This document shows, piece by piece, positions 28,022 to 38,179 of a stretch of 64,000 nucleotides of DNA. Position numbers and translations under genes: made by a program. Below the pieces are notes generated by a model. That model did no database searches, was not told where the DNA came from, and saw nothing but the letters and a program-made list of their open reading frames with translations. Origin of the DNA: Cohnella endophytica (GTDB taxonomy: Bacteria > Bacillota > Bacilli > Paenibacillales > Paenibacillaceae); NCBI RefSeq assembly GCF_003628305.1, contig NZ_RBZM01000005.1, positions 558,001 to 622,000 of the forward strand, read 5' to 3'. The first letter of the stretch is position 1. The number at the start of each line of letters is the position of its first letter.

Positions 28022-28963
28022 ATGCGCAATATTATCGTAGGGTCGAGACAGAGCGCGCTTGCGCTTACGCAGACGAACCAAACCGTCCAGAAGCTGAAGG
28101 AATTGTCGGCGAGGGAACAACTAGACTATACGTTCGAGGTCAAGCCGATCGTTACCCGCGGCGACCGGATTCTCGACGTGACCTTGTCCAAGGTCGGCGG
28201 CAAAGGATTGTTCGTGAAAGAAATCGAGGAAGCGCTATTGAACGGCGAGATCGACTTGGCCATTCATAGCATGAAGGATATGCCTTTCGAACTGCCGGAA
28301 GGTCTCGTAATCGGGGCCGTGCCGGAGCGGGAAGATCCCCGGGATTGTATTATCAGCCGCAATGGACTTAGCCTGGCCGAGCTGCCGCAGGGCGCGAAGA
28401 TCGGGACGAGCAGCTTGCGTCGCTCCGCCCAGTTGAAGGCTCATCGGCCGGACCTGCAGATCGAATCGATCCGCGGGAATATCGATACCCGCTTGCGCAA
28501 GCTCGAGGAAGAGGGCTTCGACGCGATTCTCCTCGCGGCAGCGGGCTTGCACCGAATGGGCTGGAAGGATCGGATTACGGAATATCTCGATCCGGTCATT
28601 TGCTTGCCTGCCGTAGGGCAAGGCGCGCTGGCCATCGAATGCCGCGGCGATAATACGGAAGTCATGGCGCTGCTGGCCCTTCTGAACGATAAGCGTACGG
28701 AGCGAACGGTAGCCGCCGAACGTCGTTTGCTCGGGCTGCTCAACGGCGGTTGCCAAGTGCCTATCGGAGCATATGCGGCGTTGGAGTCGGATGAGCGGAT
28801 AGATGGCACGATCGTGCTTCACGGCATGGTAGCCTCCCCGGATGGAAGCCGAATGCTTAAGGAATCCGTATCCGGGACGGATTCGTCGGAAGTCGGTTCA
28901 AGCGTGGCGGAAGCATTGCTTCGCCGCGGCGCGGACGATATTCTGGCGGAAGCGAGGGAATAA
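28022..28963 (+). CDS. hemC: Porphobilinogen deaminase (hydroxymethylbilane synthase)
   Basis: Joins four porphobilinogens into hydroxymethylbilane. The 313-residue protein has [16 protein letters not shown], the Asp-containing loop [16 protein letters not shown], the basic stretch [11 protein letters not shown], and the dipyrromethane-cofactor Cys in [21 protein letters not shown] precedes the ATG. The gap to the next gene is 4 bp, so translation is probably coupled. Confidence 0.97.
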   Translation: MRNIIVGSRQSALALTQTNQTVQKLKELSAREQLDYTFEVKPIVTRGDRILDVTLSKVGGKGLFVKEIEEALLNGEIDLAIHSMKDMPFELPEGLVIGAVPEREDPRDCIISRNGLSLAELPQGAKIGTSSLRRSAQLKAHRPDLQIESIRGNIDTRLRKLEEEGFDAILLAAAGLHRMGWKDRITEYLDPVICLPAVGQGALAIECRGDNTEVMALLALLNDKRTERTVAAERRLLGLLNGGCQVPIGAYAALESDERIDGTIVLHGMVASPDGSRMLKESVSGTDSSEVGSSVAEALLRRGADDILAEARE

Positions 28964-28967
28964 CCCG

Positions 28968-30518
28968 ATGAACAAGGGGAAAGTTTATTTGGTCGGGGCA
29001 GGACCGGGAGATCCCAAGCTCATTACGGTTCGGGGTCTCGAAGCGCTGAAGCGCTCGGACGTCGTCGTGTTCGATCGGCTGGCCGGGCCGCAGTTGCTGA
29101 ATCAAGCGAGGCCGGACGCCGAACGGATATACGTGGGAAAACTTCCGGACAGGCATACGATGAAGCAGGAGGAAATTAACCGGCTGCTCGTCGACTTGGC
29201 TTTGCAAGGAAAGACCGTAATCCGGTTGAAGGGCGGGGATCCGACGGTGTTCGGCCGCGTCGGCGAAGAGGCCGAATTGTTGCGGAAGAACGGCATTCCC
29301 TACGAGATCGTTCCCGGCATCACTTCGGCGATCGCGGTTCCGGCTTACGCGGGCATACCCGTGACGCACCGGGATTTGGCTTCTTCCTTCTCGATCATCA
29401 CGGGACACGAGAGCCCGGATAAGCTCGAACATACGATTTATTGGGATAAAGTAACGAACGCGACGGGGACGCTCGTCTTCTTGATGGGCGTAGCCAAAAT
29501 CGCCTACATCAGCGATCAACTGATCAAGCACGGCAGATCTCCGGAAACTCCCGTCGCGCTCATTCAATGGGGGACGAGAGCGGAACAAAGGACTGTCGTC
29601 GGCACGCTTCGGGATATCGACGTCAAAGTGAAGGAAGCAGGCTTGAAGCCTCCGGCCGTTATCGTGGTCGGAGAAGTCGTACGGCAACGGGAAACGCTGG
29701 CTTGGATCGAGGATAAGCCCTTGTTCGGTCGACGAATTCTCGTTACTCGCGCCCGTTCGCAAGCGAGCGAGTTGCTTGCCAAGCTCGACGAGCTTGGCGG
29801 GGAAACCTACGAGTTTCCGGTTATCGAGACGCGAATTCCTACTTCGGATGAAAAGCTGCGAGCGATCGAGTCTGCTTTAGGGCAAGCGGCAGAATACGAT
29901 TGGGTTATTTTGACGAGCGTGAACGGCGTCGATTACTTCTATGAATGGTTGAACAAGCACGGGGTGGACATTCGCAAGTTCAGTCGTGCTAAATTCGCCG
30001 CCGTCGGACCGAAGACCGCGGAAGCGCTGGCCGCACGAGGCGTTCGAGCCGATCTTCTGCCGGAGAGCTTCCGCGCGGAAAGCTTGCTCGACAGCTTGGA
30101 CGGACTGATCGAGCCGGGACAGCTAGCGCTGCTTCCTAGGGGAGACCTGGCACGGGAAATATTGCCGAAGGAATTAAAGGAACGCGGCGTGAGGACGGTC
30201 GAGATCGACGTCTACGAAACGGCGTTATCCGCTCCTAGGGATCCCTGGTTGCCGGAAATGCTCGCGAACGGGGAAATCCATGTCATTACGTTCACGAGCT
30301 CGTCCACGGTCGTCAATCTGCTCGAAGCGTTGCGAAGGCTTGGGATAAGCAACCCGGCCGATGCGTTGAGCGGAATCGAAATCGCATGCATAGGTCCGGT
30401 GACAGCCAAGACCGCCGAAGAAAACGGTTTGAAGGTTACGGTCGTTCCTGAACGGTACACGATAGATGGGTTAGTCGAAGCGCTTGTCGACAGACGGCGC
30501 GATACGAAAGGGGAATGA
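28968..30518 (+). CDS. cobA: Fused uroporphyrinogen-III C-methyltransferase (CobA) and uroporphyrinogen-III synthase (HemD)
   Basis: A 516-residue two-enzyme chain. Residues 1 to about 245 are the SAM-dependent methyltransferase making precorrin-2: GKVYLVGAGPGDPKLITVRG, then VIRLKGGDPTVFGRVGEEAE and VPGITSAIAVPAYAGIPVTHR. Residues from about 255 on are HemD (ILVTRARSQASELLAKLDELGG, TFTSSSTVVNLLEALR), which cyclises hydroxymethylbilane. The fusion makes and then methylates the same intermediate. Similar fusions are known in clostridia and paenibacilli; B. subtilis keeps HemD separate. The start follows GAGGGAA; the frame stays open 42 codons further upstream inside hemC. Confidence 0.95.
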   Translation: MNKGKVYLVGAGPGDPKLITVRGLEALKRSDVVVFDRLAGPQLLNQARPDAERIYVGKLPDRHTMKQEEINRLLVDLALQGKTVIRLKGGDPTVFGRVGEEAELLRKNGIPYEIVPGITSAIAVPAYAGIPVTHRDLASSFSIITGHESPDKLEHTIYWDKVTNATGTLVFLMGVAKIAYISDQLIKHGRSPETPVALIQWGTRAEQRTVVGTLRDIDVKVKEAGLKPPAVIVVGEVVRQRETLAWIEDKPLFGRRILVTRARSQASELLAKLDELGGETYEFPVIETRIPTSDEKLRAIESALGQAAEYDWVILTSVNGVDYFYEWLNKHGVDIRKFSRAKFAAVGPKTAEALAARGVRADLLPESFRAESLLDSLDGLIEPGQLALLPRGDLAREILPKELKERGVRTVEIDVYETALSAPRDPWLPEMLANGEIHVITFTSSSTVVNLLEALRRLGISNPADALSGIEIACIGPVTAKTAEENGLKVTVVPERYTIDGLVEALVDRRRDTKGE

Positions 30519-30524
30519 GTAGTT

Positions 30525-31514
30525 ATGTCATATCCGTTGGTCAGACATCGCAGATTAAGAAACTCGGCAGGTTTGCGCAATATGGTACGGGAAACGAGTA
30601 TCGGGGTTAACGACTTCATCATGCCTATTTTCGTCATGGAAGGCGAAGGGATCAAGGAAGAAATGGCATCCATGCCCGGCGTCTATCATTGGTCGCTGGA
30701 TACGATGGAACAAGAACTGGCGGAAATCGTCGGACTCGGCATTCAATCGGTGCTGATTTTTGGCGTGCCGGAACATAAAGACGCGATCGGTTCCTCCGCT
30801 TTCGAGGATAACGGAATCGTTCAGCGCGCGATCCGCAAGATTAAGACCTTGTATCCCGAACTTGTCGTCGTCGCGGACACTTGCTTGTGCCAATTCACCG
30901 ATCACGGGCATTGCGGTGTGGTTCACACTTCGGAATGCGGAGCGGACATCGTCAACGACGAATCTCTGCAATTGCTAGCGAAGACGGCGGTATCGCAAGC
31001 GAGAGCGGGCGCGGACATCATCGCTCCGTCGAACATGATGGACGGCTTCGTGGCGGCGATCCGCCAAGGATTGGACGAGGCCGGCTTCGAGAATACGCCG
31101 ATTATGTCTTATTCCGTGAAATTTTCGTCCGCTTATTACGGACCTTTCCGGGAAGCGGCGCATTCCACTCCGCAATTCGGAGACCGCAAAACGTATCAAA
31201 TGGACCCCGCGAACGCGCGCGAGGCGTTAAGGGAAGCTCAGACGGACGTGGAAGAGGGCGCGGATTTCCTTATGGTTAAGCCTGCATTGGCTTACCTGGA
31301 CGTGGTCAGGATGCTGAGGGATCGTTATGATTTGCCCATCGTGGCATACAACGTGAGCGCGGAATACAGCATGGTCAAAGCGGCGGCGATGCAAGGGTGG
31401 ATCGACGAGCGGGCGATCGTGCTGGAGACGTTAATCGGCATGAAGCGCGCGGGTGCGGATTTGATTATTACGTATCACGCCAAGGACGCCGCGCGCTGGT
31501 TGCAGGAAAAGTAA
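30525..31514 (+). CDS. hemB: Porphobilinogen synthase (delta-aminolevulinate dehydratase)
   Basis: Condenses two 5-aminolevulinates to porphobilinogen. The 329-residue TIM-barrel protein shows the metal site cysteines in [17 protein letters not shown] and the Schiff-base lysines in [15 protein letters not shown] and [20 protein letters not shown] lies upstream of the ATG. It is the last gene of the hemA run. The convergent Crp/Fnr gene ends only 17 bp away with no hairpin terminator between. Confidence 0.97.
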   Translation: MSYPLVRHRRLRNSAGLRNMVRETSIGVNDFIMPIFVMEGEGIKEEMASMPGVYHWSLDTMEQELAEIVGLGIQSVLIFGVPEHKDAIGSSAFEDNGIVQRAIRKIKTLYPELVVVADTCLCQFTDHGHCGVVHTSECGADIVNDESLQLLAKTAVSQARAGADIIAPSNMMDGFVAAIRQGLDEAGFENTPIMSYSVKFSSAYYGPFREAAHSTPQFGDRKTYQMDPANAREALREAQTDVEEGADFLMVKPALAYLDVVRMLRDRYDLPIVAYNVSAEYSMVKAAAMQGWIDERAIVLETLIGMKRAGADLIITYHAKDAARWLQEK

Positions 31515-31531
31515 GTTCGGTCGAAGACGGC

Positions 31532-32194
31532 CTAGCCTCGAAGCTTCGCCAAATTCAGCTTATACTCGTTAATGCCGAACTGAAGGACGCCGCGCGATTC
31601 CAATTCCCGGATGACCTCGGAGAGAATCGCTTTGCTAACGCCGGCCATCTGGGCAAGCTCGTCGTAATTGAGGGACATCGGGATGGAAATGAGGTTCCCG
31701 TCGCGCTTGCCGTTCTTGTTGGCCAGAGCGATCAGGTTCTTGAGGACGCGGGTACGCCCATCCAGGAAAGTCAGATCGTTAACGTGATCGTTCGTCGCCC
31801 GAAGCCTGCGGCATAATTCGGCCAAGATGCCGCGCGTAATATCGAAATGATCTTGCAAAAGTCCCATGAATTGCTCGGAGGAAAGTTCGAGCACGGTCGT
31901 CGATTCCAGCGTTTGAGCGGACGCGGAACGCGGCAGTCCGTCGAGCAACGATAACTCTCCGAAGCTTTCGCCGGCGTTGACGAGGGAGAGAACTTTCTCT
32001 TCTCCCGCATGGCTCTTCGTAAACAGCTTGATAGAACCGGACAGGACGACGTAGAAGGTCGAACCTGCCTCTTTTTCGTAGAAGAGAGTCGTCCCCTGCG
32101 GTAATGTGCGCCTGTGGGATATTCTAAGGATGTGCTCCAATTGTTCGTCGTTAAGGTTGTCGAAGAGCGACACCTTCTTAAGCCATTCGATCAT
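31532..32194 (-). CDS. Crp/Fnr-family transcriptional regulator
   Basis: A 220-residue regulator. Residues about 1-120 form a cyclic-nucleotide-binding-type beta roll, with STFYVVLSGSIKLF and the phosphate-cassette-like FGELSLLDGLPRSASA. The C-terminal winged helix has YDELAQMAGVSKAILSEVIRELESRGVL. No N-terminal cysteine cluster is present, so it is not an oxygen-sensing Fe-S FNR. The start is set at MIEWLKKVSLFDNL after GGAGAG; the frame stays open far upstream, but only as an antisense shadow of hemL. It lies inside the heme locus between hemB and hemL on the other strand and may regulate it; that is inference. Confidence 0.88.
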   Translation of the reverse strand: MIEWLKKVSLFDNLNDEQLEHILRISHRRTLPQGTTLFYEKEAGSTFYVVLSGSIKLFTKSHAGEEKVLSLVNAGESFGELSLLDGLPRSASAQTLESTTVLELSSEQFMGLLQDHFDITRGILAELCRRLRATNDHVNDLTFLDGRTRVLKNLIALANKNGKRDGNLISIPMSLNYDELAQMAGVSKAILSEVIRELESRGVLQFGINEYKLNLAKLRG

Positions 32195-32293
32195 CCGTAT
32201 CTCTCCTGCTCCACAAGGAATGGTTATAACGATTGCGAGTCCCAACAAGTTTACCATAGCCTTTTCCAATTCTGATAGTAGGACGTGACGAAA

Positions 32294-33595
32294 ATGAGCG
32301 AAAATCATCGAATCCGCACGGATTCCAAGTCCAAATCCGCTTTCGAACGCGCGAAGCGCGTCATTCCGGGCGGCGTCAATAGCCCGGTTCGGGCTTTCAA
32401 ATCGGTCGGGCTTACGCCTTTGGTTATCGAACGCGGCGAAGGCAGCCGGATTACCGATATCGACGGCCAGACGTACATCGATTACGTGCTGAGCTGGGGC
32501 CCTCTTATCGCTGGTCATGCGCACCCCGAGGTCGTTGAAGCGATCAAGCGGACCGCCGAAAAAGGGACGAGTTTCGGAGCGCCGACCGAGCTTGAGACCC
32601 TGATGGCCGAGCTTGTGTGCGAACGAGTGCCGTCCGTCGAAATCGTGCGCATGGTCAATTCCGGGACCGAGGCGACGATGAGCGCGCTGCGGCTTGCCCG
32701 CGGTTATACGAAACGAAGCAAGATTCTTAAGTTCGAGGGCTCTTATCACGGCCATGCGGACAGTCTGCTCATTAAAGCGGGTTCCGGCGTCGCTACGCTC
32801 GGATTGCCGGACAGCCCCGGCGTTCCGGAGAGCGTGGCTTCCCATACGCTTACGGTTCCTTATAATGACCTGGCTTCCGTCAAGCTGGCTTTCGAGCGCT
32901 ACGGGGAAGAGATCGCGGCGATTATCGTCGAACCGATTGCCGGCAACATGGGCGTCGTTCCGCCGTTACCCGGGTTTCTGTCCGGACTGAGGGAAGTGAC
33001 TTCCCAATACGGAAGCTTGCTTATTTTCGACGAGGTCATGACCGGTTTCCGGGTTCACTTGAACTGCGCGCAAGGTTTATACGGCGTCACGCCGGATTTG
33101 ACTTGCTTGGGCAAAGTGATCGGCGGCGGACTTCCCGTAGGAGCTTACGGCGGCAAAAGAGAAATTATGGAGCACATGGCTCCGGTAGGACCTATCTATC
33201 AGGCAGGTACGTTATCGGGCAATCCGCTGGCGATGGCGGCCGGTTATTCCACGTTAAAGTTGATGAACGAATCCGCGTACCAGCTGTTGGAGAGATTGTC
33301 GGCTCGGCTCCAAGCCGGTCTTGAACGCAACGCGGCCGAGACGGGAATTCCGATGACGATCAACCGCGTCGGCTCGATGGTATGTCCGTTCTTCACGGAT
33401 AAGCACGTCATCAATTACGATGTCGCCAAGACCGCGAACACGGAGCGTTTCCGCACCGTATTCCGCAGGCTGCTCGATAACGGCGTGAATATCGCTCCTT
33501 CGTCCTTCGAAGGTTGGTTCGTCTCCATCGTTCACAGCGAGGCCGACATCGACATGACGATCGAGGCGCACAGATCGGCATTATCGAAACTCTAA
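32294..33595 (+). CDS. hemL: Glutamate-1-semialdehyde 2,1-aminomutase
   Basis: PLP enzyme converting glutamate-1-semialdehyde to 5-aminolevulinate. The 433-residue protein has the family opening [21 protein letters not shown], the [15 protein letters not shown] phosphate-binding segment, [12 protein letters not shown], and the PLP lysine in [19 protein letters not shown]. The ATG is taken rather than the GTG three codons earlier because the only ribosome-like AGGA fits this ATG. It is separated from the other heme genes by the antisense Crp/Fnr gene and so needs its own promoter, which I could not define. Confidence 0.96.
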   Translation: MSENHRIRTDSKSKSAFERAKRVIPGGVNSPVRAFKSVGLTPLVIERGEGSRITDIDGQTYIDYVLSWGPLIAGHAHPEVVEAIKRTAEKGTSFGAPTELETLMAELVCERVPSVEIVRMVNSGTEATMSALRLARGYTKRSKILKFEGSYHGHADSLLIKAGSGVATLGLPDSPGVPESVASHTLTVPYNDLASVKLAFERYGEEIAAIIVEPIAGNMGVVPPLPGFLSGLREVTSQYGSLLIFDEVMTGFRVHLNCAQGLYGVTPDLTCLGKVIGGGLPVGAYGGKREIMEHMAPVGPIYQAGTLSGNPLAMAAGYSTLKLMNESAYQLLERLSARLQAGLERNAAETGIPMTINRVGSMVCPFFTDKHVINYDVAKTANTERFRTVFRRLLDNGVNIAPSSFEGWFVSIVHSEADIDMTIEAHRSALSKL

Positions 33596-33610
33596 AAACG
33601 GCATTCGTAG

Positions 33611-33652
33611 GGCTGTCCCTAAGGTCATCGACCTTTCGGGCGGTCTTTTTTT
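33611..33652 (+). terminator. Terminator of hemL
   Basis: A 17-base arm (GGCTGTCCCTAAGGTC) folds back with two mismatches and is followed by TTTTTTTC. Confidence 0.75.
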
Positions 33653-33743
33653 CTTGCGGTCCTCTAACTTCGGGGAGGGTTGTTTGTCTTTTTCAGGCAT
33701 GCTCGCCTATCCCCGGCATATAGATAATTAGGGTATTGTAAAG

Positions 33744-33764
33744 GCCCGGACCGAAAGTCCGGGC
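33744..33764 (+). promoter_or_regulatory. Hairpin in the spoVID 5' untranslated region
   Basis: A perfect 8-bp stem, GCCCGGAC/GTCCGGGC, with loop CGAAA lies about 14 bases before the GAAAGGAGGA ribosome site. No T run follows, so it probably acts on mRNA stability or initiation rather than termination. Confidence 0.5.
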
Positions 33765-33790
33765 GCTTATGCCGAAAGGAGGACTTCGTC

Positions 33791-35041
33791 GTGACGGACC
33801 AGTTAAACGGGCTTCGCTTCGATATTTATGAACGCGTGCATCTGCCGGACGATGTAGCCGCAATCGATGAGCTGGAAGAAATCGAGTTGGTGCCCCATAT
33901 GCAGGCGCTTCCTCAGGACGATCAAGTGTTATTGCGCGGTCATTTGTTGCTGACGGGAGTGTACCGGTCGCAGGATTCCGCCGAGGCTTCCCAACTGGAA
34001 CATTGGATCCCGGTCGAGATTTCGTTGCCGCTGAACCGAATTAACAGCGTAGCCGAGCTAGCCGTGGAAATCGACAATTTCGACGTCGATCTGCTGTCGA
34101 CACGATCGTTGAACGTAACGGGGGTGTTGGCGCTCAGGGGGCTTCAATCCCAGGCTTCCCAAAGTCCGATCTGGAGAGACGACAGCTTTACGGTCGTGCA
34201 TCAGGTAGGACAGGATGAACCATCGCCGCCAGCTCAGCCTCAATCACGATATGTGAACGGCGATGAACAATCGTTTGCGTATACGCCTTATGCGAGCGGC
34301 ATGCCAGCGGAATTAGATGTCGGGGAGTTAGCCGTGCAAGAAAGGGAGGACGAGGAGAGCCTACAACTGGATCCCCTTCCATCGTTCGACGACTCGGCGA
34401 AGGATAACGGTTGGTTGTCCATGTTCCAGAATTCGGAGGAGCCAAGGGAGACCGATCGCCAACCGGAAGAGTCAGTCGCGCAAGCCGTGTCGGAAGTCCC
34501 GCCGGACGTCTCCTCCCAATGGGGAGACGTCACGGAACGACGATTATCCGAAGGGGAACCGCTATCGAATTACGCAAACGCGGAGCCTCCGCTAGCTTCC
34601 TATGGTCAAGGGGACCAGCAATCGGAAGAAAAGCCGGATTTGCGGGTTGCGCTAGGGGGCAAGCCGCTCGAATCCGTTGCACCTCAACAATCCGCCGCGC
34701 CTCAGCAATTCGGCGTCGGATTGCTGTCGCAGCTCGGAGAGAAAGGCGCCAAACGTGAAGCCGAACTGAGAATTCAAGAGGCGGCGCAAGCGGAGGAAAG
34801 GGCGCAAGCCGCGAAGAACGACGCGCAGAACTCGGGAGACGAATTGGAATGGACGCGGTTGTTCTTGAATAACGGCGTGCAGGCGCAATCGTTCCGAAAG
34901 GTAAGGATGTGCATCGTTCAGCGCGAGGAGACGCTCGATCTGATCGCCAACAGGTATAACGTTCAACCGAGGGAGCTGCAGTTGTACAATAGGCTCCACG
35001 AACCGTATTTGTCCGAAGGGCAAGTGCTGTACATTCCTTGA
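33791..35041 (+). CDS. spoVID: Stage VI sporulation protein D (spore coat morphogenesis), LysM
   Basis: Spore-surface protein that anchors coat layers around the forespore. The 416-residue product has a conserved N-terminal domain (LRFDIYERVHLPDDVAAIDELEE, SVAELAVEIDNFDVDLLSTRSL), a long acidic Glu/Gln/Pro-rich middle, a short coiled coil (REAELRIQEAAQAEERAQAA), and one LysM at about 372-416 (CIVQREETLDLIANRYNVQ). GAAAGGAGGA precedes the GTG. It lies between hemL and valS, as in B. subtilis. Mother-cell sigma-E expression is known there; no clear sigma-E promoter was read here. Confidence 0.9.
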   Translation: MTDQLNGLRFDIYERVHLPDDVAAIDELEEIELVPHMQALPQDDQVLLRGHLLLTGVYRSQDSAEASQLEHWIPVEISLPLNRINSVAELAVEIDNFDVDLLSTRSLNVTGVLALRGLQSQASQSPIWRDDSFTVVHQVGQDEPSPPAQPQSRYVNGDEQSFAYTPYASGMPAELDVGELAVQEREDEESLQLDPLPSFDDSAKDNGWLSMFQNSEEPRETDRQPEESVAQAVSEVPPDVSSQWGDVTERRLSEGEPLSNYANAEPPLASYGQGDQQSEEKPDLRVALGGKPLESVAPQQSAAPQQFGVGLLSQLGEKGAKREAELRIQEAAQAEERAQAAKNDAQNSGDELEWTRLFLNNGVQAQSFRKVRMCIVQREETLDLIANRYNVQPRELQLYNRLHEPYLSEGQVLYIP

Positions 35042-35056
35042 TTCAACGTTTGGACT

Positions 35057-35092
35057 GGGCCCGTTTCTCTCGTCCGCGAGAGGAACGGGCCC
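35057..35092 (+). terminator. Probable terminator of spoVID
   Basis: A strong stem (GGGCCCGTT and CTCTCG with their complements, one mismatch, 3-base loop). Only a weak T tract follows. Confidence 0.6.
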
Positions 35093-35118
35093 GGTTTGCG
35101 CATCCGAGCGTGCCCGTA

Positions 35119-35147
35119 TTGACTCTATAACGGCGCAAGGGTAAAAT
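35119..35147 (+). promoter_or_regulatory. Sigma-A-type promoter of valS
   Basis: TTGACT, a 17-base spacer and TAAAAT, just ahead of the T-box leader. Confidence 0.75.
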
Positions 35148-35154
35148 AAAAAGC

Positions 35155-35430
35155 ATCAACATGGATAGGGAAGAGTAAGCAGTCAGACCATCAGAGAGCG
35201 GAGCCGCTGCACGCAGCGCTGAGAGGTTCCGCGGACAATCCGTCTGCTACAGTCGCCCTGGAGTTTCTCGCATGAAGGCCGTCCGCATCGGGACGTCGGA
35301 GTAAAGCGGGACGGTCGCAACCGTTATTTCGCAGCGAGTGCCGTATAGGAGCAAGTTTCCTGACGGAACGAAGGTGGTACCACGGAAGTTTACCTTTCGT
35401 CCTTTGCGACGGGAGGTTTTTGCGTTTTTA
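35155..35430 (+). promoter_or_regulatory. T-box riboswitch leader of valS
   Basis: Uncharged tRNA(Val) binding switches this leader from termination to readthrough. Stem I starts near AGGGAAGAGTAAGCAG. The specifier loop on its 3' side contains GTC (35252-35254), a valine codon, between CTGCT and CCCTGG. The T-box sequence AAGGTGGTACCACGG is at 35371-35385, where TGGT pairs with the tRNA NCCA end. The competing terminator pairs CCTTTCGTC with CGACGGGAGG and ends in TTTTT (35392-35424). The leader fills the 470-bp gap between spoVID and valS. Confidence 0.93.
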
Positions 35431-35512
35431 TGGCCCATTGCGAGAGTTGCCCGCAAGCAGGAAGCCGAACCTTGCATATCTCAATTCATGTCTTTTGGAG
35501 GTAGTGTCACTC

Positions 35513-38179
35513 ATGTCCGAATTAGAGCAACGGTCTAACGTTGAAATGCCGACGACTTACGACCCGACTAGCGCCGAGCGCAAATGGTATGAAATATGGT
35601 TACGGGAAGGGTATTTCCAAGCGGGACGTCGTCCCGACGCACCGAAATATACGATCGTCATCCCGCCGCCGAACGTAACGGGAATGCTTCATATCGGCCA
35701 TGCCCTTGATTTTACGTTGCAGGATATTTTGATCCGGTTCAAGCGCATGCAAGGCTTCGACGCGTTATGGCTTCCGGGTACCGACCATGCGGGCATCGCA
35801 ACGCAGACGAAGGTTGAACAGAAGCTGCGCGAAGAAGGAAAGAGCCGCTATGATCTGGGCCGCGAAGCCTTCCTGGAGAAAGTATGGGATTGGAAGGAAC
35901 TGTACGCGAACAACATTCGCAACCAATGGGCGAAAATGGGGCTGAGCTTGGATTATTCCCGCGAGCGCTTCACGTTGGACGAAGGGTTGAACAAAGCCGT
36001 GCGCGAAGTATTCGTGCGCCTGTACGACAAGGGCTTGATTTATCGAGGCAAGCGGATCATCAACTGGGATCCCGCTGCCCGTACCGCCCTGTCGGATATC
36101 GAGGTCGAATATAAAGAGGTTAACGGACATCTGTATCATCTTCGATATCCGCTGGCTGACGGCAGCGGGCATATAACGGTCGCCACAACGCGTCCGGAGA
36201 CGATGCTGGGCGATACGGCCGTCGCGGTACACCCGGAAGACGAGCGTTATAAGGATTTGATCGGCAAGATGATCCTGCTCCCGATCGTAAACCGGGAAAT
36301 TCCGATTATCGCCGACGACTACGTAGAGAAGGAGTTCGGCAGCGGCGCGGTCAAGATTACGCCCGCCCACGATCCGAACGACTTCGAAGTGGGGGCGCGC
36401 CACGGCCTTCCACAAATTACGGTCATGGACGAAGGCGGCCGGATGAACGAGCATGCCGGTCCTTACGAAGGCTTGGATCGTTCCGATTGCCGCAAGGCGA
36501 TCGTTAAAGACATGCAGGAGCAAGGCATCTGCATCCAAATCGAGGATCATGTTCACCAGGTCGGCCACAGCGAGCGTTCCGGCGCCGTAGTCGAGCCGTA
36601 TTTGTCCACGCAGTGGTTCGTGAACATGAAGCCCCTCGCCGAGAAAGCGATCGATTCGCAGAAGTCCGGCAAGGGCGTTAATTTCGTGCCGGATCGGTTC
36701 GAGAAAATCTATTTGAATTGGATCGAGAACGTCCGCGATTGGTGTATTTCGCGTCAACTCTGGTGGGGACACCGGATTCCGGCCTGGCATCACGAGACGA
36801 CGGGAGAAATCTACGTCGGAATGGAAGCGCCGGAAGGCGCGGATCTGGCGGATTCTCCGTGGAAACAAGACAACGACGTGCTCGATACGTGGTTCAGCTC
36901 CGCGCTCTGGCCGTTCTCCACGTTGGGCTGGCCGGATGATAGCGAAGACCTGAAAAACTACTATCCTACGAGCGTTCTGGTCACCGGTTACGACATCATT
37001 TATTTCTGGGTCGCCCGGATGATATTCACCGCGCTCGAATTCACGGATCTCATTCCGTTTAAGGATGTGCTGATGCATGGCCTCGTCCGCGACGCGGACG
37101 GTCGCAAGATGTCCAAGTCGCTGGGGAACGGCGTCGATCCGCTCGACGTAATCGATCAATACGGCGCGGACGCGATGCGCTTTATGATCTCGACCGGCAG
37201 CACGCCGGGGCAGGATTTGCGATTCCGGTTCGAGAAAGTGGAGCAGGCTCGCAACTTCGCGAACAAGATCTGGAACGCATCGCGCTTCGCGCTTATGAAC
37301 TTGGAAGGCTTTACGTACGATCAGATCGATCTGACGGGCGATCTCTCGACCGCCGACCGTTGGATTCTTCACCGCTTCAATGAAACCGCGAGGGACATTA
37401 CCCGTCTGATGGAAGGCTACGAGTTCGGGGAAACCGGACGGCTGCTCTATAACTTCATCTGGGACGACCTTTGCGACTGGTACATCGAGTTCTCGAAGCT
37501 TACGCTTTACGGAGAAGATCCGGCGGCGAAACGGAGCACCCAGTCCGTGCTCGCTTACGTGCTGGACCGCACGCTTCGTTTGCTGCATCCGTTCATGCCG
37601 TATTTGTCCGAGGAAATTTGGCAGCATCTGCCGCACGAGCCGGGCGAAACGATTATGTTGGCGGCTTGGCCGGAATATCGCGCCGATTTCGAAGCGGCGG
37701 CTTCGTTGAAGGAAATGGAACTGCTCATGGAAGCGATCCGCGCCGTGCGCAACGTGCGTGCGGAAGTAAACGTGTCTCCGGGCAAGAAAATCGAGCTTTG
37801 GCTCAAACCGACGGGAACGGCGGAAGAGGCTATTTTCCTGCGCAACGAAATTTACGTTCAGCGCTTCTGCAACACTTCTTCGTATACGCTGGATCGGGAG
37901 CTGACCGCTCCGGACAAGGCGATGTCGGCGGTCATTACGGGAGCCGAGCTATTCTTCCCATTGGCCGGCCTTATCGATATTAGCCAAGAGATCGCTCGGT
38001 TGACGAAGGAAGTCGACAACTTGAATTCCGAAGTGGAGCGCGTGGAGAAAAAGCTGTCCAATGAAGGCTACATCGCCAAAGCGCCTGCCCACGTCGTCGA
38101 ACAAGAGCGGGCGAAAGGCCAAGATTATCGCGACAAGCGGGACAAAGTGCTGGCAAGAATCGCGGAGCTTCAAGGATGA
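35513..38179 (+). CDS. valS: Valyl-tRNA synthetase
   Basis: Charges tRNA(Val). The 888-residue class I enzyme has the HIGH motif in [15 protein letters not shown] near residue 59, the CP1 editing domain ([19 protein letters not shown]), and KMSKS in [15 protein letters not shown] near 531. A C-terminal coiled coil ([19 protein letters not shown]) binds the tRNA corner. The ATG is chosen by GGAGGT ten bases upstream; the frame opens 31 codons earlier inside the leader. The stop overlaps the folC start (ATGA). Confidence 0.97.
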   Translation: MSELEQRSNVEMPTTYDPTSAERKWYEIWLREGYFQAGRRPDAPKYTIVIPPPNVTGMLHIGHALDFTLQDILIRFKRMQGFDALWLPGTDHAGIATQTKVEQKLREEGKSRYDLGREAFLEKVWDWKELYANNIRNQWAKMGLSLDYSRERFTLDEGLNKAVREVFVRLYDKGLIYRGKRIINWDPAARTALSDIEVEYKEVNGHLYHLRYPLADGSGHITVATTRPETMLGDTAVAVHPEDERYKDLIGKMILLPIVNREIPIIADDYVEKEFGSGAVKITPAHDPNDFEVGARHGLPQITVMDEGGRMNEHAGPYEGLDRSDCRKAIVKDMQEQGICIQIEDHVHQVGHSERSGAVVEPYLSTQWFVNMKPLAEKAIDSQKSGKGVNFVPDRFEKIYLNWIENVRDWCISRQLWWGHRIPAWHHETTGEIYVGMEAPEGADLADSPWKQDNDVLDTWFSSALWPFSTLGWPDDSEDLKNYYPTSVLVTGYDIIYFWVARMIFTALEFTDLIPFKDVLMHGLVRDADGRKMSKSLGNGVDPLDVIDQYGADAMRFMISTGSTPGQDLRFRFEKVEQARNFANKIWNASRFALMNLEGFTYDQIDLTGDLSTADRWILHRFNETARDITRLMEGYEFGETGRLLYNFIWDDLCDWYIEFSKLTLYGEDPAAKRSTQSVLAYVLDRTLRLLHPFMPYLSEEIWQHLPHEPGETIMLAAWPEYRADFEAAASLKEMELLMEAIRAVRNVRAEVNVSPGKKIELWLKPTGTAEEAIFLRNEIYVQRFCNTSSYTLDRELTAPDKAMSAVITGAELFFPLAGLIDISQEIARLTKEVDNLNSEVERVEKKLSNEGYIAKAPAHVVEQERAKGQDYRDKRDKVLARIAELQG

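Noticed and set aside
32195..32845. 217-codon upstream extension of the Crp/Fnr frame
   Set aside because: It is antisense to hemL, and a proper start with GGAGAG occurs at 32194, where the family begins.
35765..37636. 623-residue open frame antisense to valS
   Set aside because: It lies wholly inside a clear valS gene, has no ribosome site, and its composition is that of a codon-bias shadow.
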